From the NCBI GenBank assembly GCA_016794585.1, contig JAEUJM010000047.1:1-64000 (forward strand): a stretch of DNA of 64,000 nt, written 5' to 3'. The notes below the pieces were generated by a model. That model saw nothing but the letters and a program-made list of their open reading frames with translations. It searched no databases and was not told the origin of the DNA. This DNA comes from Acidimicrobiales bacterium (GTDB lineage Bacteria; Actinomycetota; Acidimicrobiia; Acidimicrobiales; DATDAH01). Of the stretch, positions 25,680 through 34,662 are shown piece by piece; positions within the stretch are counted from its first letter, which is position 1, and the number at the start of each line of letters is the position of its first letter. The position numbers and the translations under genes are program-made.

Positions 25680-26434
25680 GGCACCTCCTCCTCGCCTGGG
25701 CCCGCCTCGTCGGGCTCGACCGCCGGCGTGCTGGTCGCGGGACCGTCACGGCGGTACTCGGCGACGACGCCGGCGGTGATGCCCGCCGCTGCGCCGGCCA
25801 CCGTGGCCAGGTGGGGGTCGCCGAACTGGGCGCACAGCACTGCGGCGATCCCACCGAACAACGCGGCCAAGACCGCGGGTGACGAGTTCAGCGTGGGGAT
25901 GAGCAGCACGAGGAAGACGAGCGGGACGGCGAACTCGATGGGCAGCGAATCCGGGATGGCACCGCCGATCAGGACGCCGACCACGGTGCAGATCTGCCAG
26001 TTGACCCACAAGGCCAGTGCGGCGCCCAGGTAGAAGGGCACTCGCCGCTCGGGCTCGGCGCCGTGGCCGCCGCCGGTCCAGCGGGTGATGGACACGGCGT
26101 AGGCCTGATCCGTGAGCACGTAGGCGATGCCCGCCCGGTGGGCGTGTGACTCGCGGGCGAGGAAGGGCGAGAGGGACGCCGAGTAGAGCATGAGGCGCAG
26201 GTTGATGGTCCAGGCGGTGAGCACGGCCACGGCGACCGAGCCGCCGCCGCCCAGCACGTCGACCATCGCGAGCTGGCTCGCGCCCGCGAACACGATGCTG
26301 CTGAGACCGACGGCGATGCCGCCGCCGAGACCTGCGTCGACCGGGGCGGCCCCGGCTACGAGACCGAAGGGGATCACGCCGACGAGCAGGGGCGTGACGG
26401 CGATCACCCCGGCCCGGAACTCCTCCCTCCTCAC
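25676..26434 (-). CDS. azlC: AzlC, large subunit of branched-chain amino-acid exporter
   Basis: 252 residues from a GTG (26434). The N-terminus FRAGVIAVTPLLVGVIPFGLVAG and the internal VLTDQAYAVS are family signatures, followed by several membrane helices and a polar acidic C-terminus. Together with AzlD it exports branched-chain amino acids. The region upstream up to 26605 shows no convincing gene. Confidence 0.9.
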   Translation of the reverse strand: MRREEFRAGVIAVTPLLVGVIPFGLVAGAAPVDAGLGGGIAVGLSSIVFAGASQLAMVDVLGGGGSVAVAVLTAWTINLRLMLYSASLSPFLARESHAHRAGIAYVLTDQAYAVSITRWTGGGHGAEPERRVPFYLGAALALWVNWQICTVVGVLIGGAIPDSLPIEFAVPLVFLVLLIPTLNSSPAVLAALFGGIAAVLCAQFGDPHLATVAGAAAGITAGVVAEYRRDGPATSTPAVEPDEAGPGEEEVP

Positions 26435-26605
26435 CCGCTCTGTTTAGCGCCGCGCTGGCGCGCGCCCGGCACCGGATTCCGCCCAGGACCCCGATGGGTC
26501 GCCGCGGGCCTTGTTCCGGTCCCTCCCCGGCAACACCCCTGTGTAGCCAACTCGCTACCAGAACGCTGATGGGGGACGGGGACGTGCCGAGCGGGCGTCG
26601 GGGGC

Positions 26606-27499
26606 TCAGGTGCCGTGGGGGCCGAGCTGGGCCACGCCGCACACCACGTCGGCGTTGATGCAGTAGCGCACGTCGGTGGCGAGGGCCTCGGGGTCCCACG
26701 CGTTGAAGAAGTCGGCGTGGGCGGTGAAGGTCTCCCCGGAGGCGAGGCGGAGGTTGGAGGCGTCGCCGTGGAACGGGTACTCGATGATGAACTCGAGCTG
26801 CGGCACGGCCACCGGATGGCTGTCCGGGCAGCCGTCGGCATCGCTGTAGGCCATGTGGCTGGTGTGGTCGATCGGGTCGTCGAGGCGCTCGCCGTCCCAA
26901 CAGTCGGGATAGGTGATGCGGACCCGCAGCGGCGAGCCCTCACCGCAGTCCGGGGGAGCGGCGTGACGGCGGGGGTTGAACCCGCACGACCAGCCCACGA
27001 TCGCCGTGTCCTGCTCCTCGGTCGAGAACTGGTCGCCGCCCAGCATCTTGAGCCCGAGCGGGAAGGGCACGACGGTCGCCGGGTCCACCCCGGGGGCGGC
27101 CCGGTAGTAGGCGTTGGAGCCGGACGGCTCGATGCGTCGGTCGCCGTCGTAGAGCGCCGGCGCCCAGTAGCTGGCCCGGTCCTCCTTGTTGCGACAGGTG
27201 GTGTCGGCGTCGACGAGGTCGTCCACGGTCGTGGAGGCGTTCACCCCGACGGCGCCGAAGAACTCGTGGAGGTGGGACATGCCCTCCATGCCGTAGTGGA
27301 CGATGGGGTCGGCCGGGGCCGCGTGGGACCACGAGCACTCCACCACGAAGCGACCCTGGTGGGGTGGCACCGGGCCGGCCTGCTCGTCGGACGAGCCGGA
27401 CGACCCGAACGACGACGGCCGCGTCAGCGCGACCGCGGCCGCCACCGCCACGAGGGCGATGGCGGCCGCGGCCACGACGACGGTGCGGCGTCGGGTCAA
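26606..27499 (-). CDS. DUF1996 domain secreted protein
   Basis: 297 residues from TTG (27499), whose last bases overlap the stop of the beta-helix gene (TTGA). An N-terminal hydrophobic signal-anchor (RTVVVAAAAIALVAVAAAVAL) is followed by the DUF1996 domain: HYGMEGMSHLHEFFGA, CRNKEDRASYWAPALYDG, GLKMLGGDQ, then a Cys-rich block with SCGFNPRRHAAPP, YPDCWDGE and DHTSHMAYS. The His/Cys-rich pattern suggests disulfides and possibly a metal site. DUF1996 is found in fungi and actinobacteria, often with carbohydrate-related domains; activity unknown. Last gene of the secreted locus. Confidence 0.82.
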   Translation of the reverse strand: MTRRRTVVVAAAAIALVAVAAAVALTRPSSFGSSGSSDEQAGPVPPHQGRFVVECSWSHAAPADPIVHYGMEGMSHLHEFFGAVGVNASTTVDDLVDADTTCRNKEDRASYWAPALYDGDRRIEPSGSNAYYRAAPGVDPATVVPFPLGLKMLGGDQFSTEEQDTAIVGWSCGFNPRRHAAPPDCGEGSPLRVRITYPDCWDGERLDDPIDHTSHMAYSDADGCPDSHPVAVPQLEFIIEYPFHGDASNLRLASGETFTAHADFFNAWDPEALATDVRYCINADVVCGVAQLGPHGT

Positions 27500-28896
27500 T
27501 CCGTGGGCGCCGGCGGCACCTGGATCGCGTCGACGTCGATCTCCTCGGTCGGGCCGCGGGCGGGCTCGGTCGGGGCGGTCGCGGCGTCGGGCATGTTCTC
27601 GAGGTCGCCCGGGTCGGGCAGCTCGACGGTCTCGAAGTCCGCGGGCTCGGCCTGGTTGGCGTCGAGCAGGCCGATGAGCGCGGCCGACTCGGCGTTCACG
27701 ACGCCGAAGGGCCCGCCGCAGGGGGCGACCGTCTCGAGGTCGGCCGGGCTGAACACCGCGGCGTCGTTGTCCGCGAAGCAGTTCTCCTTGTCCTCGGGCT
27801 CGACGCTCATGATGTCCCAGCCGCCGTTGGCGTCGTTGCCCTGGGCGACGTTGCCGACGACCTGGTTGCGGTGGGCGTGCCAGACGAGCGGGTTGGGCAG
27901 CTCGGCCAGCTCGGCATCGGACACGGGCACCGAGTCCTCGACGCAGTTCGGGTCGGGCTCCTCGATCAATGGCCCGATCGGGTCCGACTCGGGGGTCGGC
28001 GCCACGAGGATGCCGGCCACCGGGTTGTTGTCCACCCGGTTGCGCTCGACGATGTTGTCGTTCGAGCCGGTGATGATGATGCCCACGCCGGGGAACTCGG
28101 CGGCCACCGCGATGGCACTGGTCTCGAGGTTGCCGTTGTCCGAGGCCACGTTGCCCACGATGGTGTTGCGAATCGGGGGCGCACAGCCCTCGTAGCTGCC
28201 GGCGTTGGGGACGATGCCCGAGCGGTTGTGGCGGAACGTCGAGTTGACGATGGTGACGTTGGTCGAGTTGGTGCCGGAGTAGCCCAGGCCGTTCCATTCG
28301 GACGTGAAGTCGTCGATGACCGCGTTGCAGTCCCCGCACTGGCCGATGTAGATGCCGGCGTCGGGGCTGCCCGAGCCGTACGAGTGCTCGAACACGCCGT
28401 TGACCGAGCCGTAGGCGTAGACGCCGTAGTCGCCGTTGCGGATGGCGGTCAGGTACGAGCCCCGGTAGCCGTCGGCGCCGGTCCAGAAGAACCCGTTGCC
28501 GGTGTAGTTCTGGGCGGTCATGTTCTCGACCACGACGCCGTCGGTCTCGAGGATGCGGATGCCGTTCTCGAGCTCGAAGCCGCCCTCGAGGATCACCTCG
28601 TTGCGGTCGATGCCGCGCAGTGTGATGTCGGGGCAGGTGACGTTGACGGCCTCTTCGTAGGTGCCCTCGGCGATCAGCACGAGCGCGCCGGGTGCGGCGG
28701 CGTCGGCCGCGGCCTGGATGGTGTCGAAGTCCTCGGGCACGTTGAGAGTGCCCTCGGTGTCACACGTCGGCGTCGCGGGCGCGTCGCCCCCGCTGCTGCT
28801 CTCGTCGCCGCCGTCGCCGCCATCGCTGCCGCAGGCGGCGGCGAAGAAGACGACGGCCAGCAGCACGGCCAGCAGTCGTTTGGTGGTGGTGGTCAT
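27496..28896 (-). CDS. Right-handed parallel beta-helix lipoprotein (NosD/pectate-lyase-like)
   Basis: 466 residues. The lipobox is AAACG (Cys22) after an 18-residue hydrophobic stretch, so it is a lipoprotein. After a Ser/Gly linker comes a beta-helix with repeats such as DFDTIQAAADAAAPGALVLIAEGTYEE, ITLRGIDRNEVILEGG, NYTGNGFFWTGADGYRGSYLTAIRNGDYGVYAYG and NIVERNRVDNN, each a coil with Asn-stacking positions. The C-terminal 70 residues are Pro/Asp/Glu-rich. Such helices bind or cleave polysaccharide, or (in NosD) help copper delivery. The neighbouring cupredoxin keeps the copper reading open. Confidence 0.82.
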   Translation of the reverse strand: MTTTTKRLLAVLLAVVFFAAACGSDGGDGGDESSSGGDAPATPTCDTEGTLNVPEDFDTIQAAADAAAPGALVLIAEGTYEEAVNVTCPDITLRGIDRNEVILEGGFELENGIRILETDGVVVENMTAQNYTGNGFFWTGADGYRGSYLTAIRNGDYGVYAYGSVNGVFEHSYGSGSPDAGIYIGQCGDCNAVIDDFTSEWNGLGYSGTNSTNVTIVNSTFRHNRSGIVPNAGSYEGCAPPIRNTIVGNVASDNGNLETSAIAVAAEFPGVGIIITGSNDNIVERNRVDNNPVAGILVAPTPESDPIGPLIEEPDPNCVEDSVPVSDAELAELPNPLVWHAHRNQVVGNVAQGNDANGGWDIMSVEPEDKENCFADNDAAVFSPADLETVAPCGGPFGVVNAESAALIGLLDANQAEPADFETVELPDPGDLENMPDAATAPTEPARGPTEEIDVDAIQVPPAPTD

Positions 28897-28926
28897 CGGT
28901 GCAGGTCTCCCCCTGGTGTGCGGCCG

Positions 28927-29325
28927 TCAGCCTTCGACGGTGATGGAGCCGATCATGCCCGCCGTGGCGGTGCCGTGGATCGAGCAGAAGTAGTCGTAGG
29001 TACCGGGCTCGTCGAACGCGATCGGGGCCGCCTCGGTGCCGGGCTTGAAGTCGTCGACTTCGATGGTCCAGTCCTCGTCGGGGTCGGCCGGGATCACGTT
29101 GTGGTCGTTGCGGCCCCGGTTGGTGAAGACGATCTCGGTGCCGGCCTGCACGGTGATCTCCTCGGGAGCGAAGGAGTTGTCGAGGGCGTCGACGTTCTCG
29201 GTGACGCCTTCCACGAGCTCGACGTCGTCGCCGCCGCTGCCACAGGCGGTGAGGCCGAGGCCGGCCACGAGCAGCGTCGTGGCGGCGAGGCCGAGCAGGC
29301 GGCGGGGGGTCGAGTGGGATGGCAT
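28927..29325 (-). CDS. Cupredoxin (blue copper) lipoprotein
   Basis: 132 residues. The lipobox LTACG (Cys28) follows a typical signal peptide. The copper ligands of the plastocyanin-like fold are His75 (in NDHNV), Cys114, His117 and Met124 (in YFCSIHGTATAGM). It should shuttle electrons or bind copper on the outer membrane face. It ends 30 bases before the beta-helix gene on the same strand, and both are lipoproteins, so they probably act together. Confidence 0.9.
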   Translation of the reverse strand: MPSHSTPRRLLGLAATTLLVAGLGLTACGSGGDDVELVEGVTENVDALDNSFAPEEITVQAGTEIVFTNRGRNDHNVIPADPDEDWTIEVDDFKPGTEAAPIAFDEPGTYDYFCSIHGTATAGMIGSITVEG

Positions 29326-29405
29326 GGTCGAGCGTCCTCCGGAGATCACGGGCCGGGTGATGGTAGTGGCTCGGTCGCAACCCGTCGGTGCGGGTCGGGT
29401 GGAGC

Positions 29406-30938
29406 TCAGTTGCCGCGCACCGCGCCGTCGAGCATCGGTGGCCGGTTGGGCCACTTGTGGAACGTCTTGCGGTGCGCCGCCATGGCCGACTGGATCAGCT
29501 CGATGTAGACGAGCTTGCGGATCAGGTAGCTGTGCTGCTCCTTCGGGTCCAGGTAGAGGTTGAACATCTTCCCGTAGCCGTACTGCTGCATCACGCCGCT
29601 GAAGCCGCCCGAGTTCACCACGTCGGTGTCGTTGTCGGAGATCGACGCGATCATGTACTTGTACTCGGCCACCCGGATCGCCGAGAAGGTGGCCGTGAGC
29701 CAGTAGTAGTGGAACTTGCGGTTCGACAGGCCCTCGTCGCCCAGCAGGAACGAGGTCTGGTCGATGGAGTCGATGAAGCGGTCGCCCGGCAGGGTGTGAT
29801 CGGCGCCGGCGAGGTGCAGAAGCGTCGCGAACAGGTCGAGCTGGTCGAACAGGCCGTCCGAGGCCCGGGGCGCGATCATCCCCGGCCACGAGAAGATGCC
29901 GGGCACGCGCACGCCGCCCTCCCACGTCGAGCCCTTGGCGCAGCGGAACGGGGTGTAGGCCGCGTCGGGCCACGTCTCCATCTCGGGGCCGTTGTCCGAC
30001 GAGATGAAGATCATGGTGTTGTCGGCCTGGCCGGTGGCTTCGAGGCGGGCGACGAGGCGCCCCACGATGTCGTCGAGCTCGACGATGGTGTCCTTGTAGG
30101 GGTGCTTCGCCGGGGAGGAGCCCTGGAACTTCTCCAGCGGGTAGTTGTCGAAATGGGCACCGCGGGTGCAGTGGTAGAGGAACCACGGCCGCTCGTCGCC
30201 GGCCATCCGGTCGATGAAGGCCTCTGAGTACTCGGCCCAGCGGTCGTCGAGGGTCGAGAGCACCGGGATGGTGACCTCCTCGACGTTCTCGGGGTCCCCG
30301 CCGCGGGTGGCGTGCACCCAGCACTTGTTGAAGCGCTCGTTGCGCACCCACTCGGTGCGCTCCTCGCTGTAGACCACCTCCGGGAAGAAGTAGGGGTCGC
30401 GCCACTCGGTGTACATGTCCGACACGCTGAGGAAGCCGTAGAAGTCGTCGAAGCCCACGTGCTGGGGCTGCGAGCCGATGTTCTCGCCCATGTGCCACTT
30501 GCCCACGGCCTGGGTGACGTACCCCGCCTCGCTCAGCTTCTCAGCCAGGGTGACCTCGCCTTCGAGCCCGCCGGGCATGCCGTACATGGGCGGGATGAGC
30601 AGGCCGTGGCGCATCGGGAGGCGGCCGGTCATGATCGAGGCGCGCGACGGCGTGCAGGACGGCTCGGAGTAGCAGGACGTGAGGAGCAGCCCGTCCCGGG
30701 CGAGGCGGTCGATGTGCGGGGTGGGCGCCCCGGCCATGACCCCACCGCCGTAGCAGCCGAAGTCGCCCCAGCCGACGTCGTCCATGAGCACGATGAGCAC
30801 GTTCGGCTTCTTGCCGGTCCGGGCCTCGAGGGCGGCCAGCTTGTCGGCGACCTCCCGCTCCTGGTCCGCGTGCACGAAGCGGGGCTCGCGGTTGTCGGCC
30901 ACCGGCGTGGTGGCAGCGGTGATCGGATCGTGGGCCAT
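29406..30938 (-). CDS. Arylsulfatase family protein
   Basis: 510 residues. The metal site starts VLIVLMDDVGWGDFGC, and the formylglycine cysteine is in CTPSR (about 101-105), with the downstream AVGKWHMG and SSDNGPEME motifs that complete it. A strong ribosome site, GAGGGGGG, lies three bases before the ATG. No signal peptide is visible, although its neighbours are secreted. Family members hydrolyse sulfate esters of sugars or aromatics. It is the first gene in the four-gene minus-strand locus, separated from the cupredoxin gene by 80 bp. Confidence 0.88.
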   Translation of the reverse strand: MAHDPITAATTPVADNREPRFVHADQEREVADKLAALEARTGKKPNVLIVLMDDVGWGDFGCYGGGVMAGAPTPHIDRLARDGLLLTSCYSEPSCTPSRASIMTGRLPMRHGLLIPPMYGMPGGLEGEVTLAEKLSEAGYVTQAVGKWHMGENIGSQPQHVGFDDFYGFLSVSDMYTEWRDPYFFPEVVYSEERTEWVRNERFNKCWVHATRGGDPENVEEVTIPVLSTLDDRWAEYSEAFIDRMAGDERPWFLYHCTRGAHFDNYPLEKFQGSSPAKHPYKDTIVELDDIVGRLVARLEATGQADNTMIFISSDNGPEMETWPDAAYTPFRCAKGSTWEGGVRVPGIFSWPGMIAPRASDGLFDQLDLFATLLHLAGADHTLPGDRFIDSIDQTSFLLGDEGLSNRKFHYYWLTATFSAIRVAEYKYMIASISDNDTDVVNSGGFSGVMQQYGYGKMFNLYLDPKEQHSYLIRKLVYIELIQSAMAAHRKTFHKWPNRPPMLDGAVRGN

Positions 30939-31093
30939 GGTCCCCCCTCGAGGCGTCGCCAAGGACGTCTCCGGTCTAGTCGATGGGCCGCAGGGGCCCG
31001 GACGGCGCCGCGAGGTCAGCGGGGCGTCATCGTTCGTTCACGAGAATTAGGTCGATCGCCCTATCACAAGTCGGCTGCAACCGGTCGATACAA

Positions 31094-31145
31094 GTGTTTG
31101 TCAGAACACGGGTCCAGCAGGATCTCGTGCCGAAAGTACAAACAC
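31094..31145 (+). promoter_or_regulatory. Inverted repeat in the flp 5' region
   Basis: GTGTTTGT (31094-31101) and ACAAACAC (31138-31145) are exact inverted copies 36 bases apart. The second ends next to the ribosome site GGAG (31146-31149), six bases before the ATG, so a stem could influence translation, or the arms could be a regulator's sites. Confidence 0.35.
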
Positions 31146-31155
31146 GGAGAAACCG

Positions 31156-31344
31156 ATGATCCTCACCTACGAGTTCCTCGCCAACTGGATGCGTGCCCGC
31201 TTCGCCGATTCCGAGCGTGGTGCCTCGCTCGTGGAGTACGCGCTGCTGGTGGCCCTGATCGCCGTCGTGTGCATCGCCGCCGTCACCATCCTCGGCAACA
31301 ACGCCTCGAAGAAGTTCGACAGCGTCGGCACCTCGATCAGCTGA
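31156..31344 (+). CDS. flp: Flp/Fap-type IVb pilin
   Basis: 62 residues. The prepilin-peptidase site is Gly-Ala with the pilin motif GASLVEYALLVALIAVVCIAAVTIL: the mature protein starts with a Glu at position 5 and a long hydrophobic helix that forms the filament core. A polar tail of about 15 residues follows. In other actinobacteria such pilins belong to tad clusters; here no tad ATPase or prepilin peptidase gene is in view. It has a GGAG ribosome site and its own terminator, so it is probably transcribed alone. Confidence 0.9.
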   Translation: MILTYEFLANWMRARFADSERGASLVEYALLVALIAVVCIAAVTILGNNASKKFDSVGTSIS

Positions 31345-31367
31345 TCGACCGCTCGCAAGAGCTTGGC

Positions 31368-31399
31368 AAAGGGGGCGGGCCTTCGGGCCCGCCCCCTTT
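31368..31399 (+). terminator. Strong intrinsic terminator of the flp gene
   Basis: AAAGGGGGCGGGC pairs perfectly with GCCCGCCCCCTTT (13 bp), and the closing loop is the very stable C(TTCG)G tetraloop. The A-tract before and T-run within the stem make it bidirectional in principle. Confidence 0.9.
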
Positions 31400-31457
31400 C
31401 CGCGTCCCTGCAGGGGCCCGCGCTGGCCCGGCAGGTCGGCGACCGGTGGGCGCACCC

Positions 31458-32927
31458 TCAGGTGCGCTTGACCTTGGCCCGCACCACGTCGGTGGCGCCG
31501 GCGTCGTTGCTCGAGGTGACCCGGACGTCGGCGTTGTGCCCCGAGCCACGCACGGAGGTCGTGGTGGCCTTCACCTTCACCCGCAGCGTGGTGGTGGCCC
31601 CGGGTGCGAGGTCGGGGACGACGTAGGTCCCGGCCTTCACCGCGGCGGTGATGTTGGTGCCGACGGCGTCGAAGTAGGACACCTTGTAGCCGGCGGCGCC
31701 CGAGTCGACGCCCCGGACGGTCAGCGAGTCGGTGGCGTCACCGTCGTTGCCGATGCGGACGTAGAAGTTGCGGGCTGCGCCCCTCGCCACGTTGGCCTTG
31801 GCGGTCTGGGCGGGGGTGACGGCGGGGGAGTAGGTGCCGTTGACCGCGAAGGGCCCGGCGAGCGCAGTGCCCACCTCGGCGTCGGCCGCTCGACGCGGGT
31901 TCACCGTCGTGCTCACCGCGTTGGTCGTGGTCCCCGTCGTCTCGGCGGTGTCGACCGAGGCCGTCCGGGTGAAGGAGCCGATGTCGGCGACGGTCGCAAT
32001 GCGGGTGCACGCCACGTGGGCGGTCTCGCCCACCGCCACCGAGCTCGGCGGGGTGGCGCAGGTCGCGCCCGGGATCGTGGCCGTTACGCCGGTCAGGCCG
32101 ATGTCGCCGGTGTTCGCCACGGCCACGTCGTAGTGGATGGTCTCGCCGACCTTCACGGTCGCCTCGGTTCGGCTCAAGGTCGCGGTCATCGCGGGGCTGG
32201 CGATGAGGGTCGAGACGATCACCTGGTTCGGGTCGTCGGGGATGCAGGGCGTGTTGGCGTCGTTCCAGTTGACGTCGATGAGCCCGAACACGTTCCGCTG
32301 GTACTTCACCACCGCGTTGAGGGTGGGGGCCTTCCAGTTGATCGAGTTGCCGCGTGCTCCCGTGACCACCGCATCGACGTCGACGCTCGGGACGAAGTCC
32401 AGGGGCTGCCAGTTCCCCGACGTCACCTCGATCTCGATGGTGGGCGGCGTCGCGTCGGCGTTGACCCGGATGTAGGAGCCGGGGACAGCGCTCTCGATCC
32501 GGACCTTGAGGTTGCCGCCTTCGCGGGCCACGGTGGCCCAGTTGGGCGACGGTGAGAGCGTGGCGGTCACGGTGTTCCAGTTGATGCCCGCCGGGAGCGG
32601 CTGCCAGATGTCGACCCGCTTGATGTAGAAGAAGCCGTAGCTGATCCCCACGTCCGGCAGGCTGGTCGTGATGTCCGGGAAGGGGACGTCGAGGTCCAGG
32701 TGGGTGGTCCCGCCCTGCAGCACCGGATCGGGGCTGTCCACCACGGTCACGTCGAACGAGTCCGTGATGGTGTCCGGGATCTGCGCGGCGAGGACCCCGG
32801 TCGCCCCGGCGGGCAGGTCGCAGGTGTAGGAGACCGCGGTGGTGTCGGCGCCGGCGGGCGCGAGGCCCCCGAGGGCGAGCACCCCCACGAGTCCGATCGT
32901 GGTCGCGACGGCGCGCAGCTTCTGCAT
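31458..32927 (-). CDS. Secreted protein with DUF11-like repeats
   Basis: 489 residues. A signal peptide (AVATTIGLVGVLALGGLAPAGA) is followed by an N-terminal domain with YTCDLPAG, an aromatic strand (YGFFYIKRVDIWQPLPAG), the block GNSINWKAPTLNAVVKY and CIPDDP. About 100 residues later comes a DUF11-like immunoglobulin domain (VKVGETIHYDVAVANTGDIGLTGVTATIPGATC), then a further beta-rich domain ending KVKRT. No anchor is visible. The N-terminal domain resembles that of the SLH protein at 50032. It probably acts at the cell surface; exact function unknown. Confidence 0.75.
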   Translation of the reverse strand: MQKLRAVATTIGLVGVLALGGLAPAGADTTAVSYTCDLPAGATGVLAAQIPDTITDSFDVTVVDSPDPVLQGGTTHLDLDVPFPDITTSLPDVGISYGFFYIKRVDIWQPLPAGINWNTVTATLSPSPNWATVAREGGNLKVRIESAVPGSYIRVNADATPPTIEIEVTSGNWQPLDFVPSVDVDAVVTGARGNSINWKAPTLNAVVKYQRNVFGLIDVNWNDANTPCIPDDPNQVIVSTLIASPAMTATLSRTEATVKVGETIHYDVAVANTGDIGLTGVTATIPGATCATPPSSVAVGETAHVACTRIATVADIGSFTRTASVDTAETTGTTTNAVSTTVNPRRAADAEVGTALAGPFAVNGTYSPAVTPAQTAKANVARGAARNFYVRIGNDGDATDSLTVRGVDSGAAGYKVSYFDAVGTNITAAVKAGTYVVPDLAPGATTTLRVKVKATTTSVRGSGHNADVRVTSSNDAGATDVVRAKVKRT

Positions 32928-32994
32928 CCCAGCCCCTTTGCTCGTTCCCGCCCCCGCACGTCGTGAACGGTGTTCAGATACTAGACACCCGTGG

Positions 32995-34572
32995 CTACAC
33001 CGGACCCACGAGCTGGCTCACCTCGAACAGCTCGTTCAGGTCGAGCACGCCGCCGGCGGCCTCGATCTCAGTCCGGCTGATCGGGGCCGGCTCGAACTCG
33101 CCCTCGCTGTCCTCGAGGGTGACGAGGTAGTCGTCGGCCCCGGCCACCTGGGTGAACTCGACGGTGTACTCGCAGTCGTCGAAGAGCCCTCCCGCGACCT
33201 GCTCGCCCTCCGGGAAGGGAGTGGGCGCCACCACGACGGTGCCGTCGGCCGTCTCGAGGCCGACGCTGGCCCCAGGGGCGATGCACTCGGCGTCGCCGGT
33301 GAAGATCTGCCCGAAGATGTCCCCGAGGTCGTCGGCGCTCAGCGTCAGGACGGCGGTGGCGTCGAGGGGGGGCGGGGGCGGCTCGGTGGTGGTCGTCGGT
33401 GCCGCGGTGGTGGACGGCGCAGCCGGCCCCTCGGCGGGCCCCGAGGTCGCGGTGTCGTCCGCCGGGTCCGAGTCGTCACCACCCGAGAGCAGGAGCGCGG
33501 CACCCGCGCCCAGGGCCAGGCACACGAGAGCCACGATCAGCACGACTGGCCACACCCTTCGGTGCGGCTCGGGCGGGGTCGGTGCGGCGGCCGGGGCACC
33601 AACGGCCATCGGCGGCGAGGAGGAGGGTGGGGAGGGTGGCGCCGGAGCGACCGGCTGCACCGGGGTGGCCTCGGCCGACGCGGGCCACCCGGTCACCGGG
33701 AGGACCCAGGTGTGCTCGATGAGGTTCGTGGTCTCCTCGACGAGCTCGTCGGTGGACGCCTCGTCGGCGCCGCCGACCAGGCCGGACAGGACGGCACGGG
33801 CGGAGGGCCGCCGGGTCGGGTCCTTGATGAAGGCGGCCTCGACGAACGGGCGCACCTCCTGCGGCAGGCCGGCGAGGTCGGGCTCGCCCGAGAGGATCCG
33901 GGTGGTGACCTCCTCTGGCCCGCCCATCCCGAACGGCGGCCGGGCCGTGCCGGCGAACGCCACCAGGGAGGCCCAGGTGAAGACGTCCACCGCCGGCGTG
34001 GAGACCTCGCCGGCCGCCTGCTCGGGGGCCATCCATCCGGCCGAGCCGATCACCGTGCCGACCATCGTCAGCGGCATCGAGCCGGCGGCGGCGGCGATCC
34101 CGAAGTCCACCAGCTTGGGTTGGTCGGCGGCGAGGATCACGTTGCTGGGCTTCAGGTCCCGGTGGATCACGCCCACCTCGTGGATGAGGACCAGCGCCTC
34201 CGCCAGCGCGGCGGCGAGCGCCCGCAGGCGCGGGCCGTCGAGGGGGCCGTCCTTCACGACGCTGTCGGCGAGGGTGGGCCCGTCGACGTACTCGACGACG
34301 AGATACGGCTGCTCGGCCTCGGTGTCGGCCGCCACCAACGCCGCGACCCGGGGTCCGGACACCCGGCGCAGCGCCTCGACCTCGCGACGGAAGCGCTCGC
34401 GGAAGGTCGGGTCGTGGGCCAGGTCGGCGCGGACGAGCTTCACCGCCACCTGCTCGCCGGCGGGGTCCTCGCCGAGGTACACGACGCCCATGCCGCCGGC
34501 GCCGAGCCGTCCCGTGAGCACGAAGTCGCCGAGGCGCTGGGGGTCGCTCGGCTCGAGGGGGGTGACCGCCAT
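32995..34572 (-). CDS. Membrane-bound Ser/Thr protein kinase (PknB-like)
   Basis: 525 residues. The kinase has the glycine loop GRLGAGGMGVVYLG, Lys45, HRDLKPSN (137-144) and DFG (156-158), followed by GWMAPEQ, so all catalytic residues are present. A membrane helix (about 340-362) leads to a Pro/Thr-rich extracellular linker and a C-terminal domain of about 150 residues with two Cys and no PASTA repeats. The extracellular part is a likely sensor. A -10-like CAGACT lies seven bases before the ATG. Signal and targets unknown. Confidence 0.93.
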   Translation of the reverse strand: MAVTPLEPSDPQRLGDFVLTGRLGAGGMGVVYLGEDPAGEQVAVKLVRADLAHDPTFRERFRREVEALRRVSGPRVAALVAADTEAEQPYLVVEYVDGPTLADSVVKDGPLDGPRLRALAAALAEALVLIHEVGVIHRDLKPSNVILAADQPKLVDFGIAAAAGSMPLTMVGTVIGSAGWMAPEQAAGEVSTPAVDVFTWASLVAFAGTARPPFGMGGPEEVTTRILSGEPDLAGLPQEVRPFVEAAFIKDPTRRPSARAVLSGLVGGADEASTDELVEETTNLIEHTWVLPVTGWPASAEATPVQPVAPAPPSPPSSSPPMAVGAPAAAPTPPEPHRRVWPVVLIVALVCLALGAGAALLLSGGDDSDPADDTATSGPAEGPAAPSTTAAPTTTTEPPPPPLDATAVLTLSADDLGDIFGQIFTGDAECIAPGASVGLETADGTVVVAPTPFPEGEQVAGGLFDDCEYTVEFTQVAGADDYLVTLEDSEGEFEPAPISRTEIEAAGGVLDLNELFEVSQLVGPV

Positions 34573-34662
34573 CGCCCCCAGTCTGCCCGGTCGGGGGCCG
34601 GTGGGCGCTGCACGGGCAGCCACCCGCTTTGTTCCTGCGCCGCACGCGAGCACACTGGGCCC

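Noticed and set aside
26435-26605. A small gene between azlC and the DUF1996 gene
   Set aside because: No frame has a credible start, ribosome site and non-biased composition; treated as intergenic.
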